Assembly (NCBI RefSeq): GCF_963676685.1
Contig: NC_092356.1
Span: forward strand, 42,991,601 to 43,055,600
Direction: 5' to 3'
From: Mytilus edulis
Lineage: Eukaryota > Mollusca > Bivalvia > Mytilida > Mytilidae
DNA: 64,000 bases
The first letter of the stretch is position 1. The number at the start of each line of letters is the position of its first letter. A program made the position numbers and the translations under genes. Below, one piece after another: positions 11,166 through 23,949 of this stretch. The notes beneath the pieces are model-generated. The model did not search any database. It was not told where the DNA came from and was given only the letters and a program-made list of their open reading frames with translations.

Positions 11166-12582
11166 GGTTTTGTTCATTGATGGAGACTGTACAGTGATAT
11201 TAAGTGGTAAATTCCAATGTCAGTTTCAAAATAAATATTCTAGAGTTTGTGAAGCATGACTTTCCTGATAGAAGATTGATGGTTACATTCACGTTTCAAA
11301 CCACTAGTTCAAAACGGGAAAATAACAATCATTCCTTGTATTTTTACTAACGCCATTAAGGATGATTGTGGTTTGGTTGACACATATATTGTTGTATTGT
11401 AAATGCCAAACTATCTTCCTTGATTGTGATACTTCAGTATGAAACTTCTTATCGATATCAGGAACATGACGGTGAAACTTGTGTCTTTATATAAATACTG
11501 TCAGAAATTCGGCGTTCTTTTGTTTGGATTCGGCAAGTACCTATGGTAACTGTGTGTCATGTTTACTACTCTATATCGATTCCTATCGATGTTCAAATAT
11601 CTAGTGTGACTTCTGTCTAAACAGTTTATATTACCTCAGAGAAACATTAAGAGTATGTTTATTATTTATTTTTAAAATACTACAAATTACAAAAAAAATC
11701 ATAAATAAGGGGTTAAAATATATACATGTAAGAAATCCATTATCATAAAATACACGTTGTACACCCATAAAAGTCTATGATCCTTTATCTTTATGTATAT
11801 AACCTATTATACCAGTATATTGCATTACATGTACCTATATAATTTGAAGGTTATTTAAAACAAATAAATCAACATTTTCAATCCTTTTTGAATAAAAGAA
11901 CAGTGGTATGATGATACTTTTAACAATTTGTCAGAGTTCACAACTCTCGTATTACTAAAAGATAACATAATGGTTTGATAAACACACACCACATGAGATG
12001 TTTTACATGTAACACAACATTCAAATAGCAGCATGTATAATATGGTACTTAAAATTTTTTTTTTTTCACTTGATACGTATTGACCAACATTGTAAATTTT
12101 GAGTTAATATTTTGTTTAAATAGAGCCTTATATATACATATTTGCAGGCATTCAACGTTGGTTACAAGTATACAAAAGCAATTAAGCTAAAAATAAGTCT
12201 CACATATTTGAGATACAGCAAATAGGATAAAGTCAGACAGTAACATGACTTTCACGAATAGGTAAAAAAGATTACATTTATCGATGACTTACTCAGTACA
12301 AAAAAAGTATAACGCCTTATTGAATAGTTTCCCTTTCACACTAAAGATAAGGTTTACCGTTGCGATTGATATTATCTAACGATATTATAAATAGAGTTGT
12401 TTATGATTCACTTCATTTAAGTTACTTCAAATTCAGAATTTCATCAACAGTGCCTGAAAATACATTCAATAGAGGAAAACTCCAAGTTACTTTCGTGACG
12501 TCAGAAAAATACTGCAATACACAATGCACAACGGAATGAGGGTTAACATTTGATACTACATTTGTATAGTGTATTAATGAAG
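11166..12582. other. 3' flank of the HEPN-STAND gene; no other gene seen
   Basis: AT-rich sequence after the stop codon at 12583. It presumably holds the 3' UTR. I could not fix a polyadenylation site with confidence. About 11580-11700 resembles the reverse complement of 5000-5140. Confidence 0.4.
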
Positions 12583-15185
12583 TCAAACGTTAGACATACA
12601 GGCAGTATTAACTCTTACATCATAACTTATGTGGTTCAACAAAGATTTAAATTTTGTTTTGAGTAAAGCCATGCGTTTAGATTCTGACTTCTTACAAATT
12701 TCTAAATGTGGTTTTAAACCACGTAAAACAAGAGACAGATGAAAATTAGTCCTTCCTAAATAGGACAAAGTGTTCTCCTCTCTGTACTTTTTTTTCACGA
12801 ACTCTTGTCTCACTCTAATGTAAACAATCACTCCGTCGTCATTCTCCCATATTTCATCACCAGGATAATCATCGAAAACTACTTTGGTACACTTATCAGC
12901 CAAATCGATTTCAGTTTCGTCTTCATTCTGCCCGTTATCTAAACAAATTTTGGAGTCTTCATTAACACTTTCATCATCCTCACCTTTTTCTATTTTGTCT
13001 GATGCGAACTGCTCATACATCGTTCGGACAAATTCGTGATTGTTTGATTTAAAACCATGTTCTAAAATATATTCTGCTATAAGACTATAAGGTATATTGT
13101 CAAAGAAATCGTTATAGTAAATAAAGTGTGTCCCATCTTCTTTACTGACTATTGTTAGTCTCGTTTCCAAACCACACTCCATTGCACATGAAGATTCTAA
13201 GTGGGCAGAGAGTTTACCTGTTAGCAACCGATCGTCAACTTTGATTAAATTCGGATTATTTATTGTTGAAGTTGACGGTATACACAGTTGCAAAATTTTT
13301 GATATACTACCATACTTGAAAAGTACTGCTTCAAAGAAGTCTTTAAATTGGGATACAATAGTCGATCGCTTTTCTCCATCTAAAAGTCCATCTAACAATT
13401 CCTTAACATGTATAGGACTGATGTTCTGCAAATTTTGTTTTAATTGTTCAAAAAAAGATTCTACAATATCACAAAAGCCTTGTTCTATAAGATACTCAAA
13501 CACGTAATTGCCAGTATTATGTCTACCACCCCTGGTATCAAACAGATTCCAATAGTAATCTTCTGATTCTAGATAGTTTTCTTTTAGTTTGTTAGAATCA
13601 ACGAAAGAGTAAAGTTTTTCTATCAACACATCTGTCTCTATTTCTACGAAATATGCATCCTTTTCTGTCCACCCTTTTGGTCTACAGAAGGCACAAAATA
13701 CTCTCAATCCGGATTGCATCATGATCGTTTTACATAAATTTGGATGAAATCTGACGACATCTGGGTTTTTACCAAAGCATGTTAAGCCATTCAAAAGAGA
13801 TTTGTAATCTTTCGGTTTAACATCTTTTAAATTTTGAAAGAAGAACATAATCATGTTATCAAGTCTTTTCGACAAAGCCACAACTTCTAAATAACTCCCT
13901 ACGAGAATAGACGTTGCATCATCAATTGAAAGCATGCTGATAAGTTTTTGGACAATTGACTTATAGTCACAGAAAAGGAAAACTATCTTGTCATCAACAG
14001 ATTGTTTATACTCTTTTGGTCTAATGTATTCGCAAACAAAATATATATCACAGAATGACAGAACATCGACGTCATCCCCATATGATAATAATATAGCCTC
14101 ACGAATGGTGTCATGTTGAAGAACATAAATATCAGAAACTTGTTGACGTTTGATGAAATCAAAAGCTGATTCTGAAGAACTTTTGGTGATGTATGTTCCT
14201 TCTAATTTAAGAACAGCTTCTTTAAGTAGCAACATTATCATTGTTTTACTTTCGAAGTAGGATAATATATCTTGAAAACATTTTTTATCAATATTATTCA
14301 TATCAAGTGATCTTTTAATTGCTGTGTATACTAAAGCACAATATTGGTATTGCTGCAGCTTATTATTATTGAAACCTTGTTTTTTCAGGTTCATTATTTC
14401 ATCAACTAATGATTGCGATGCATGTGTAAAATATGCCATTCCCTGTTTTGTAAAATTGTTGTTGCTACAAAATAAATGGCAAGCTTGTGGAAAACCTATG
14501 TGCATTTCATTTTGTTCACAACATATCTCTTTAAATAATTCAACACAGATCTGCAATGAACCATCATTTGTTTCAGTCACTTCTGACTCGCATTGATGAT
14601 GCGCAATAGGAGAAATAAACGGGGCGTTAATACGCAACATTTGAATACAGTTACATAAAGAGACACCATGTTTATTCATATGTTTTGTCAAAATTAATTC
14701 ATTATCATGCAAACTGCTGTTTTTGTCCAAATTGAAAAACAATTCTTCTTTAAAAAAACTGTGTTTTTCAATAAATTTCCGGTTGTTATCTGCATTGCTT
14801 CGTATTGTAATTATCAACTTTGATCTACAAGATTTGTTTTTAATACAACTATCTAGTACATCAAATAATCCTTTGTGTAAATCTTCATTGAATTCAATGT
14901 TTGATCTTCCAAAAAAATCTTCTATTATTACAATATTCTGATCATCAAAATTAATAAGATCTCTATTTCTCAATATTTCATCGTTTACAAATACCATTGA
15001 TGTATGCGATTGATATTGGTACATTGTAGCTATCTGAAGACAGGTTTTAGATTTTCCACCTCCTGCTTTCGCTATAATAATCAGTGTCTTGTACTTTTCT
15101 AGGATATCGCATAATATTTTTATATTCTCTGGTACAACGTATGTATCATCTTTTGAGTGTTCTAATAAGCATGCTTCAGTATGTG
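12583..15185 (-). CDS. STAND NTPase exon (terminal coding exon)
   Basis: Open for 867 codons after the acceptor CTTTCAG at 15192-15186; the 31 residues before it in the open frame are intron read-through. Counting from the open-frame Met at 15279, the Walker A-like AKAGGGKS is at residues 70-77, the Walker B-like IVIIED at 116-121, and a sensor-1-like LIITIRSN at about 155-162. The Walker A starts with Ala rather than Gly, matching the relaxed [AG]xxxxGK[ST] pattern. A long helical region follows with no leucine-rich or WD repeats visible. Around residues 760-800 is an Asp/Glu-rich stretch, then a conserved FDDYPGDEIW segment that is also present in the broken copy. This fits novel STAND family 3 (nSTAND3), though I cannot score a profile. 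The paralogue at 646-3213 conserves all these landmarks. Confidence 0.87.
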
Positions 15186-18100
15186 CTGAAAGTGAGACAT
15201 AATAATTATACAAGAATGCACAAAGAGCTTGTGTCTCACGCCTAGGTCGTAGTGCACATTCAATAAAAGCCAATCTCAATCATTGTTCACTAGAATAAAT
15301 TTGACTCTTTGTTTTGTTTGTAATGCTGGTCATTTTTTTTCTGTTTTGAATTTCTCTTTATCTTATTTTCTTCCCCAAAACAAAAAGTGGTTGCAGTAAC
15401 TATCATTATCGTTAAACACTCCAATAAGAAGACAACTTGTTTTGCTGATCATTCTACCTTTAACGTTTTTATCTATTCGTTACAGATATCAAGATAATTG
15501 ACAAAATACGCAAAACAGTTATCATCGTTTCATTTGATGGCACTTACTACTGAAAAAAGTTGAAAATTATTTCAACAATTTTGACTGATATTGAGGTTTG
15601 AAAGGGGTAGCTGAAGGACGCCTACGGGTACGGGAGTTTCTCGATACATTGAGAACAAATTGGTGGCCTTCGGCTGTTGTCTGCTCTATGGTCGGGTTGT
15701 TGTCGCTTTAACACATTCCCTATTTCCTTTCTCAATTTGTTTTTGGATCTTTTGTGTAAAAAACGATTTCAACCCATGTTTCATAATTTACAAAAATTCA
15801 GTGGAAAAATAAAATAGGTATAACATCGAAATTTTATTACAGCAATTTAAAAAAGAAGTGGACTAATATATTCAGATATATTGATATGTTGATAGATCGT
15901 ATTCAATTGGAAACCTTTACTATTTTATAGATTGATGTGTTTAATTTTGCGACTTTTTGTATTTCTTTTGTTCTTATTGCGCGACTCTTTACTTTTAAAG
16001 ATCACACCAATCCATTATGGTATTGTTTTATTATATGTCATTATGTTATTGTTCTATCATATGTCATTATGTTATTGTTCTATTATATGACATTATGTTA
16101 TTGTTCTATTATATTTTAATATGTTATTGTTCTATTATAAATATCAAAATACTTTGAACGACAAAATCATTTTACTCGCGAAGTGGTATTAACCATGTGT
16201 GGATTCGTAAAAATTCTAAAGAACTTCTGAAAAATTCTAAATCTCGGTTTGTTTCTGAAATAAGTTCTAACATAACTTTTGATTTCTTAAACCATGTATA
16301 CTATCATTTCCAATGTGAAATTATAATATATTTTTAAAATACTTTGAACAACATAATTATTTTATATTTCTGACGTCATACAACAGAAACAATGAATGTG
16401 GTTTTTTTTTAAATTTGATAGATGCTTTTTGTGCTTTTTTGTAAAATATTTGTTTGTTTTCAGATTGTGACACAGTGATGGCTGTTGTGCCCGTTTTTTT
16501 ACTATTTTGCCTAGTATGTCTGTTTTGTTAACACATCGTTGTAAATATAATAGAATTAGGTGCGACTGTCATGCAAGTGAGAGGTTAAGCGCTATAAAAC
16601 CAGGTTTAATCCATCATTTTCTACATTTGAAAATGCCTGTACCAAGTCAGAAATATGACAGTTCTTGTCCATTCGTTTTTGATGCGTTTTGTTATTTGAT
16701 TTTGCCATGTGATTATGGACTTACCGAATTTATTTTTCTCTAAGTTCAGTATTTTTGTGATTTTACTTTTTATCATTTGATTTCGCCATTTGATTAGGGA
16801 CTTTCTGTTTTGAATTTTGGATTTCAGTGTTTTTGTGATTTTACGTTTTTCCTATGTGTTAAAGGTTATAAATAACAGCCAAACCATAAAATAAAAACCC
16901 CGGAAAAATATTTATAAAAAGGCTCTATTTATAAAAAAAAACCACTTCTAACAAGGAGTTGACGAAGGATGATTTCGTCCATATGTAGATCTTGTAAATT
17001 TGGTTGTTTTTGGTCTATAAGTTTTAGAGCAGATGACTTTTGTACAAGTTAAAAGATGACAATGGACCACGGACGTCAATGATGATAAAAGCTCACACTT
17101 GCCCTTTGTTCTATTTGAGCTAAAAATCAACACGTTATATAATATATCAAAATTGACCAGTGAGAAATAGCACCGATACTTTTTTATAAGTATGAACAAT
17201 ACGAAGGTCATCAAATGTTGAACATTATCTGCATACATTTTAAAGCACATGGTATTACATACGGCTTTGATGGGTTCCATGTTGCTCAGTTCAATTATAG
17301 TATGTAGTGAGGTAAAGACCGTAGATTATTTTTTTTTCGTTTTTAGTAATTTGCTATGCTTTAATATTCAAATTCCGTAGGCGACATACGTTTATTTATT
17401 TGTTTTAAGGGGGCACTAGCTACGAAATATGTAGAAAAAATCTAATATATAATTTGTTTTGCTCAGTCTTTGATAAAAGTGAAGTAGTGAAATAATCAGT
17501 CGCTTTTAGTAGCCAGAGTTGGTTCAATTTTGTCAAAAATTGATGATGAATTATATCACTTGCAAGTAAATAATTCGACCTCATTGAATCCATATTCATG
17601 TGAGATTTCATTTAACCCCTTGACGAGACAAATATAACATGTAAATTGTATGTGTAAAGTTATTTAAAGGAAAAGAATGACAAGAATGAAAGTGAAACAA
17701 AGATAAATCATTTGAGTAACTGATTCGATCCACAACAAATAATTCTTCTGTAGGTAAAAACGATGATAAACATATATTTTCAATCTATAATATGAAATTA
17801 CACAGACCTAGAAAAATCCAATAGCACGAGTTTGCTTAATTTATCTATATCTATATTTATGTTAACATCGCTTATATGGTCATCGGATGACTCTGGAGTT
17901 CAACTCTTTAATAATAAGATGGCGTTTAGACTAAAATACACACGAAACAAAGCTACATATTATCGAGCACATACCCTGTATATTGTTTATTTTATACTTT
18001 TAACTGTTAAGATTAATAATCTACATTGTAATAAATCATATATGAGAATTTGAGCCAAATCGGTGAACATGAATCCGACAGCTAGTGCCCCATTAATTTC

Positions 18101-21081
18101 ACACAGGAAGTTTGACTGGCAAATACGGTCATGGTTCATTGTATTTCCTCATTGTAATTGATGACTGTTTAGTTAACACAACATAAAAAGAGTCATTCAG
18201 ATTTTAAAGTAAATGATAAAATAGGAAAACTTTGTTGATTGACAAATTTGCATTTGACTTCTCATTGAATTTAGAATAAATATTCCAGACATCTATCAAA
18301 ATCCTTAATATACAGAGGATTGGATGGAAAATGATTGACAAACGAATGCATCCAAATCTAGGACCTTATATTGAGCACTTACCAATTATATTTCTCTTTC
18401 TTTGCCCTGTGAAAATGAAAGACATCAAATTGCAGACAGTTTAACTATTTTGTTACATTTCCTCTTAATTGTTTGTATTTCGCACAGTATTATTTTGTGT
18501 TTATTGGTCTAATATCATTACGTTTCTATTCTTACTGAAAATTAGCTTTGAAGATGGAATATAAAAAAATAAAAAACAATCAAAATTAGCGTAACTTTGT
18601 AATTTTGTGAAGCAATGAAACATATCTTGTTATTTTTTTACAAAACGCTTTAATGTTTTAAACAACGGATATAAAGCCAGTGGCTGTTATAAAATTAACG
18701 ATACAATTATACATGCACACGATTTTGAAAACTTATGTCTCTTCGGTGATTCTTGAGTCCAAAATATTATACATACATTGAAAGAGGGACGAAATATACC
18801 AAAGGGACAATCAAACTAGTAAATCTAAAACAAACTGACAACGCCATGGCTAAAAATGAAAAAGACAAACAAAAAACAGCACACATGACACAACATAGAA
18901 AACTAAAGAATAAACAACACGAACCCCCCAAAAAACTAGGGGTGATACAGGTGCTCCGGAAGGGGGCTTTTTGAAGAAGTGATGTAACCGGAGAGAACCA
19001 AATGGTAGAGATAAAGTTGAGAAAACCAAACTATGTCTAAGAATATTTTTTTATAAGTTTCAAAAAATATCAATAAACACGTTTCATAATTTCATGTCAG
19101 TGCGTAGTTTTGGCTACTGTACCGGTTTTTGATTGTCGTTTAGTTTTTAAAGTCCATCAGCAGAAGTATTTACCCAGTCGACGAATTAATATTTACGGTA
19201 CCAATTTACTGGAACAGATAAGCAATTCGACAATTAATGTGATGACTGAGGCCATCATATTTGTAAATCCAAGACTGAAAAAACAGTATATCCTAACCAA
19301 ACAAGGACAATTATCTTCATTTATAATTGAGATTATGTTAAACTAAAAAATTATGCGGTTTCATGCAAATTTAGTATTTTTCATTTTCAGTTGAAATTCA
19401 TAGTTCCAAAAGTTTGAAAAGACCAATAACATAAATTGCCAGCTTCAATCTGTTACTGCTCATTTACTTTTATTTCATACTTTTAGTATTCGAACCTTTC
19501 TGATGACCTGATATCATCCCTTTTTTTGTGTGTGAGTTTTGTTCACTGTTTAGTTTCCTATGAAATATCTATACAGTTGGCTGCCATTTCAATATATGGG
19601 TTTGTTGTGTCTTCTCAACTTATAAGTGATCATTTACCCAACTTGCTTCTTTCTCCTTGTCCCCAAAATTAACTTACCAACTTCGCTGACTTTTCCGTCC
19701 ATAGTGTCCATACGACAATGCAGTCTTTTATCTTGAAGAGTCAATTGTTGTTGCAATTCATCAATTTTCTAAAATATAATTATTGTTATTGTTATTTTAA
19801 CTGGCTTTTTAAAGTACAATCTTAATTCTAACATCATTTTACTAATAAGTTATTACTACAATTATTATTGGGTATTCTATAATAGAACAAAAACCCAACA
19901 AAGATGTCAATAGCTTTCTAGACATAGACTACCTTTTCACATATACACAGTTTCACTAAAATATGTTGAGCTATCAATTGTCCCGATGAGTTAAAACCAA
20001 ACATTCGAAAAGACGATATATATCCCAAAGAGAAAACTATCACCAGCGATCCAAGATGAGCATGTAAAAAAATGTTCTATATTTTCCTGTTAATGCAAAG
20101 CGCTTATAATATGTTATTAATAACATGATTAAAGATTATTATGCTCAAAGTATATAAACTGTCATATAGTCTCATTTCTAGATAATTTCATATTCTGTAC
20201 AAACTAATTCGATTGTATTCCAAATATTTAACTTGATGTGAAAAATATCTGTAAAGGTGTTATACCTCCACATCATGGTACGTCGAATCCTGTTGTATAC
20301 GAAAAAAAGACCTGGGATTTATTTAGTAATGTTTAATCACCCTTTGCAGTATAATTTTATATAAAAACACATATTCCTCTTTTAATAATACCTCTTCAAT
20401 GTTCTTTTCAAACCCGATTTGCTGAAGTAGTGATATATGGAACTGCTTAAGGATAGTATCATCAAGTGATCTCTGTGAAACATCAATTAGTTTTTGTCTC
20501 ATCTCATTCTCAATGTTACAAAATTGAGCTATCCGAAGAATAATACCTTCTTCATTAGTTTTGTGTTTCGCATAGTCAGAATCATTGAGTCTTGCTTCCT
20601 GCGCATGGCCATACAATGTGTTTCTACATTCAACTAAATCTTCTATATCTTGCCTAAGGATATAATTTGTTCGGCAGTTCTGAGCAAAGTTCATTAGTAA
20701 GCATCGTAGTAAGGTGATATCTATATTTGAAGTTGACAAAGATTTTTTTGCAGGACGACAACAATGTTGAAACGTGGAAGGTGTATTTGGATTATGTCCA
20801 TTTAGAGTTGACCCGTTTGTGTCCAGCAATTTATCCAGTTGTCTTTGATGCAGAATCCTATTATTATTTGCTGGTACAAACCTTCCAGTGGGACATTGGC
20901 AACAACGGGATTTGTTGTAACATAGATGATAGATAGCGTGTTGATGTTTATTGATGAAGTCTTCAAATGTCAATTTTGTGTTTGCCAAATCATTTTCTAG
21001 AACAGCTGACAGCGATTCCTTTCCGTGGTCGACTATTACAGTTGCATTTCTGTAGAAGTTTTCCCGCTCCTTTTGAGCCAT
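12583..21081 (-). CDS. HEPN (DZIP3-like) / coiled coil / nSTAND3-like NTPase gene, three coding exons
   Basis: Assembled from three minus-strand exons: 21081 to about 20341 (or 20392), 19768-19678, and 15185-12583. The middle exon has clean ends (TTTTAG before it, GTAAGTT after it), is 91 bp, enters in phase 0 and leaves in phase 1. The STAND exon begins after CTTTCAG and needs exactly one base from upstream. The first exon can end in phase 0 at AGG|GTGATT or GAG|GTATTA. The product would be about 1,130-1,145 residues: HEPN domain, short coiled coil, P-loop STAND NTPase, long helical region, acidic segment, C-terminus. HEPN domains are often RNA-cleaving or RNA-binding; STAND NTPases act as signal-triggered switches in immunity and cell death. 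A cytosolic innate-immune sensor or effector role is inferred. No signal peptide or membrane segment seen. Transcript evidence is lacking. Confidence 0.82.
15600..15745 (+). repeat. Family E partial copy in intron 2 of the HEPN-STAND gene
   Basis: AGCTGAAGGACGCCTACGGG, TGGTGGCCTTCGGCTGTTGT and CACATTCCCTATTTCC match the right half of family E (32166-32517, 39063-39418). It interrupts the intron sequence shared with the broken copy, so it may mark the edge of the visible duplication. Confidence 0.7.
16034..16140 (+). repeat. 26-bp tandem array, about 4 units
   Basis: CATTATGTTATTGTTCTAT recurs at 26-bp spacing, within a region that otherwise matches the RT element tail. Confidence 0.75.
16140..16860 (+). 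repeat. Solo RT element tail (family D) in intron 2
   Basis: ACTTTGAACGACAAAATCAT near 16150, a second copy near 16340, then GACTGTCATGCAAGTGAGAG, AAACCAGGTTTAATCCATCA and GTACCAAGTCAGAAATATGA follow the same order as 8440-8962. No RT precedes it. Confidence 0.65.
18716..19330 (+). repeat. Family A copy inside a diverged 349-bp-type repeat
   Basis: The outer parts (18716-18765 and 19090-19270) match the 349-bp unit: TTATGTCTCTTCGGTGATTC, TTTCATGTCAGTGCGTAG, GTCCATCAGCAGAAG and TTTACGGTACCAATTT. Between them, 18775-18975 is a family A copy with AGAGGGACGAAATATACCAA, CTGACAACGCCATGGC, ACACATGACACAACATAG and GGGTGATACAGGTGCTCCGG. It lies in intron 2 of the HEPN-STAND gene. Confidence 0.65.
19678..19768 (-). 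CDS. 91-bp coiled-coil linker exon
   Basis: On the minus strand TATATTTTAG precedes and GTAAGTTAAT follows. The 30 codons read KIDELQQQLTLQDKRL and then HCRMDTMDGKVSEV, a heptad-like amphipathic segment. Phase 0 at entry and phase 1 at exit match the flanking HEPN and STAND exons. It is too short for a usual open-frame threshold. The splice signals and the phase agreement are the main evidence. Confidence 0.83.
20341..21081 (-). CDS. HEPN domain exon (DZIP3/hRUL138-like), first coding exon
   Basis: Opens at ATG 21081-21079, directly after an acceptor-like GACTACAG, so a non-coding first exon upstream is likely. The open frame runs 252 codons to TAA at 20323, but the exon probably ends earlier, at a donor after residue 247 (20341) or 230 (20392). 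A RNTLYGH motif at residues 153-159 matches the HEPN RX4-6H signature with Asn after Arg. A Cys-rich segment lies around residues 54-63 (CYNKSRCCQC), with HCC at 106-108. Helical segments around residues 115-150 and 180-225 fit the all-helical HEPN fold. DZIP3-type HEPN domains joined to nSTAND NTPases are known in invertebrates from general knowledge; the assignment here is by motif and fold only. Confidence 0.78.
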
Positions 21082-23949
21082 ACTGTAGTCTTAAATTAAA
21101 AGAGAAATTATACTTTAGGATTAGTTGCTATCAATTACCTTGCACCATAACAAAGTACTGGCAGTCTTAAAGAATCAGTTTTGTTATAGTAATGATATAA
21201 TGCTGCGATTTTATAGTATGATGAAGTAGAGTACACACAAACCAGCTTATGCATATCAATTGACCTGTTAAATGTAAACTGTAATGTCTGTTGACAAGGT
21301 AAACAGCATATTATATTTACCGTTTTATTTAATCTTTTATTTTAGATGATCAGCATTTATTTGTTAAAGTTTAGCAATGTGAAGTAAATCTGATTAAAAC
21401 AACAGCTTACTGACACCCATTCGTAATTTTCGTGATGGAAAACAAATGTAATCCATTCGACATTAACTTTCGTTTTAAGTTGAATTTGAATGAAGATATG
21501 CTTTTGTCTTTTGGGTTTGTTTTTTCAAATTGGTTCTGATCTGCTGAAAATTTTTAACTGAATCATTTGGCTGTCAATGTATTAGAAATGTTTACTAAAT
21601 TATTCATCAGTTATACTTAAATGATTATACCGAGAAAAAGACTCAGAACTTGTTGAGAAAATCAATACTTTAATTTATGTTACCCTGAACCTCTGTAAAA
21701 ATAGATTTTCATGTCTACTGACGACTTTATCCGATTAAAAAAGTCTTGTTAAAATGTGATTTGTTCATGTAAACAACTCAGAGACAAAGATTTCCATAGT
21801 ATATTTGCAATTTACCTGTTTAAATGAGTTCCATGGTGTTCTTTTAATCATAAAATGGCTGCTTTACCGATACAAAAAATCAACAATATATTTAAGTGAC
21901 GTGTTGTCACAACAAGCTGCACAATTAAAGGTATTTTTGTGTAAAAAGAAAATCGTTCATTCGTGCAAATATGAAAATAATTCGATTTAAAGGGCTCGAC
22001 CATTAAAACGCGTTATCAGAAGAGAAGACCAGCAATAGTTCAGTAACGTATCAAAGCAGACGAAATATTGTTGAATTTGAACTAAAAAGACTGCAAAGGA
22101 TTCAGAGCAAACTTGATTTCAATCTGAAAAAATTTGACATCAATGAAACAAATTCTATCATATAATGTATTTCGTTAAAGTGTAATTTGCTAGATATGGG
22201 TTATCATTGGATTGCAGTTTAAATTTACTCTTGAATTTATCAGTTTTAATCTTCTCTGTCCGTTAGGACTAAACTAACAAGAACGATTCTATTTGTGTTA
22301 CATTATGCTGATGTGAAGAAATCAGGTAATGCACGATTTCAACTGCCGCGCGGACACCGGGACTGTACTATACATATAAATTAACTCTCTTGCACTCCTT
22401 ATCACAAATTTTGCAAATGCTATCTTCAAAAATTTATATTAATTTAAAGACAGATTGAGTGAATTTATTTTACACATCATTACTTGATTTTAAATTTTAA
22501 TACTTCCGATCGATTCTATTTGTTTATGTTTAGTATATGCTCATTTAACGAATTATGCTGTTTAATTTATTTCAATTTTTAGTTTCGTTCACTGGCCTTT
22601 TGCTTTATCTTTTATAGAGACATCTAATGTATTTTGCTATGCAGACTATTCTTTTAGTTTATACTAAATATTCGATGCACGCTGAGAGTCATCACAATAA
22701 AATCATTCATGGTACACCTAATTGTTATGTGATGTTGTGAATTATTTCAGTGAATAATATGTAACTAATATACGCTTCAGTTGGAGAAATATGTGGTAAA
22801 TGTTTTAAATTGACATTTGATTAATTGATGTATTATCAAGTCTTGTCCAGCATAGATGTTGCGTTGTTCATTTCATGTTTACTTTCATATTTAGTTATGC
22901 ATATATTTTAAGATTGACAACTATTGTTATTTTTATTTATACTGTGTTAATGATCATTTATTGAAAGGTTAGTGATGCCTAGGGGGAACAAGGGGGAAAG
23001 GATTTAAAAGAAGGAAAGCAGCACGTTATACTGAGAATGACAGAACAGCTGCACTGTCTTAAACAGAATCTGATATAGTGCCGCCTTGGATGCAAATTTG
23101 AAGATTTAATGCACCATGGCCATTTACCATGTCTACCATTTCAGTGTATTTGCCAAATAATGAAGAGTCCGTAATGCCTGTGTATTCACAAAACCTCAAT
23201 GAACAAGGTACATTTCAAAATTTTGAATCTATGTCAATTTTGTACATAACATTACCAACATCAGCAATGATTAAACCTTAAATAGTGAATATATTGATTT
23301 TGGTTGTTTATTGTCGAACCCAGTACCTATTGATGACAATTCTAATACTTTAATAATAAAAATATGGTGTTCTACAATCTTAACCAAAAGCATCAACAGT
23401 AACGATTAATAATATAAGTCAGTGGTATGTCATTTTGGAGAGACAAAAGGGGTTCTGAAATACATGAGTAACATACGACAGGGATCTAGTTGGGTTCTCG
23501 ATTTATACTGGAAGTGGTATTCCGTTTAAGTTGGAATGCCTTCTTGTTACTGGCCAACAGTTAATTTAGAACTTTGATTACTCTTTGTGTATATATATTG
23601 ATAACACACAAAATAACCCTAAACCCTGTAACTTATGTGTATTAATGTTATGATTATAACAATGGCTCCTGTACTTAGCCTATCTGTCATTATTCACAAA
23701 GTTGTTTACTTTGTACAGGTATTCCCCCAAAGGCAAATTGTACATGCTATTTTGGTGCTCAGACAAATTTCAATTTCAGGCGTAGTCCTAGATTGCTTCT
23801 GGACGACCAAATAAGAGTTCACAACGAGGCTCGATTGCTTATCCAATGGCATATTCCAGCGGCCAGCTTCCCACAGTTCATTCGATCTGTATGTTCTTTG
23901 CAAGTATTTTGATAATTATAGTAGTAAAATAGTAGCTTCAGAATTATAC
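21082..23949. other. Upstream flank of the HEPN-STAND gene; no gene seen
   Basis: Presumably contains the promoter and a non-coding first exon of the minus-strand gene; I could not place them. 22975-23220 has a basic, frame-interrupted stretch starting ATGCCTAGGGGGAACAAGGG that may belong to the DIRS remnant downstream, but this is a guess. Confidence 0.4.

Noticed and set aside
15186-15279. The first 31 residues of the 898-codon STAND frame as the protein start
   Set aside because: They read across a CTTTCAG acceptor that is conserved in the paralogue and are intron sequence.
20727-21170. Plus-strand frames of 67-69 codons over the HEPN exon
   Set aside because: Shadows of the minus-strand HEPN exon.
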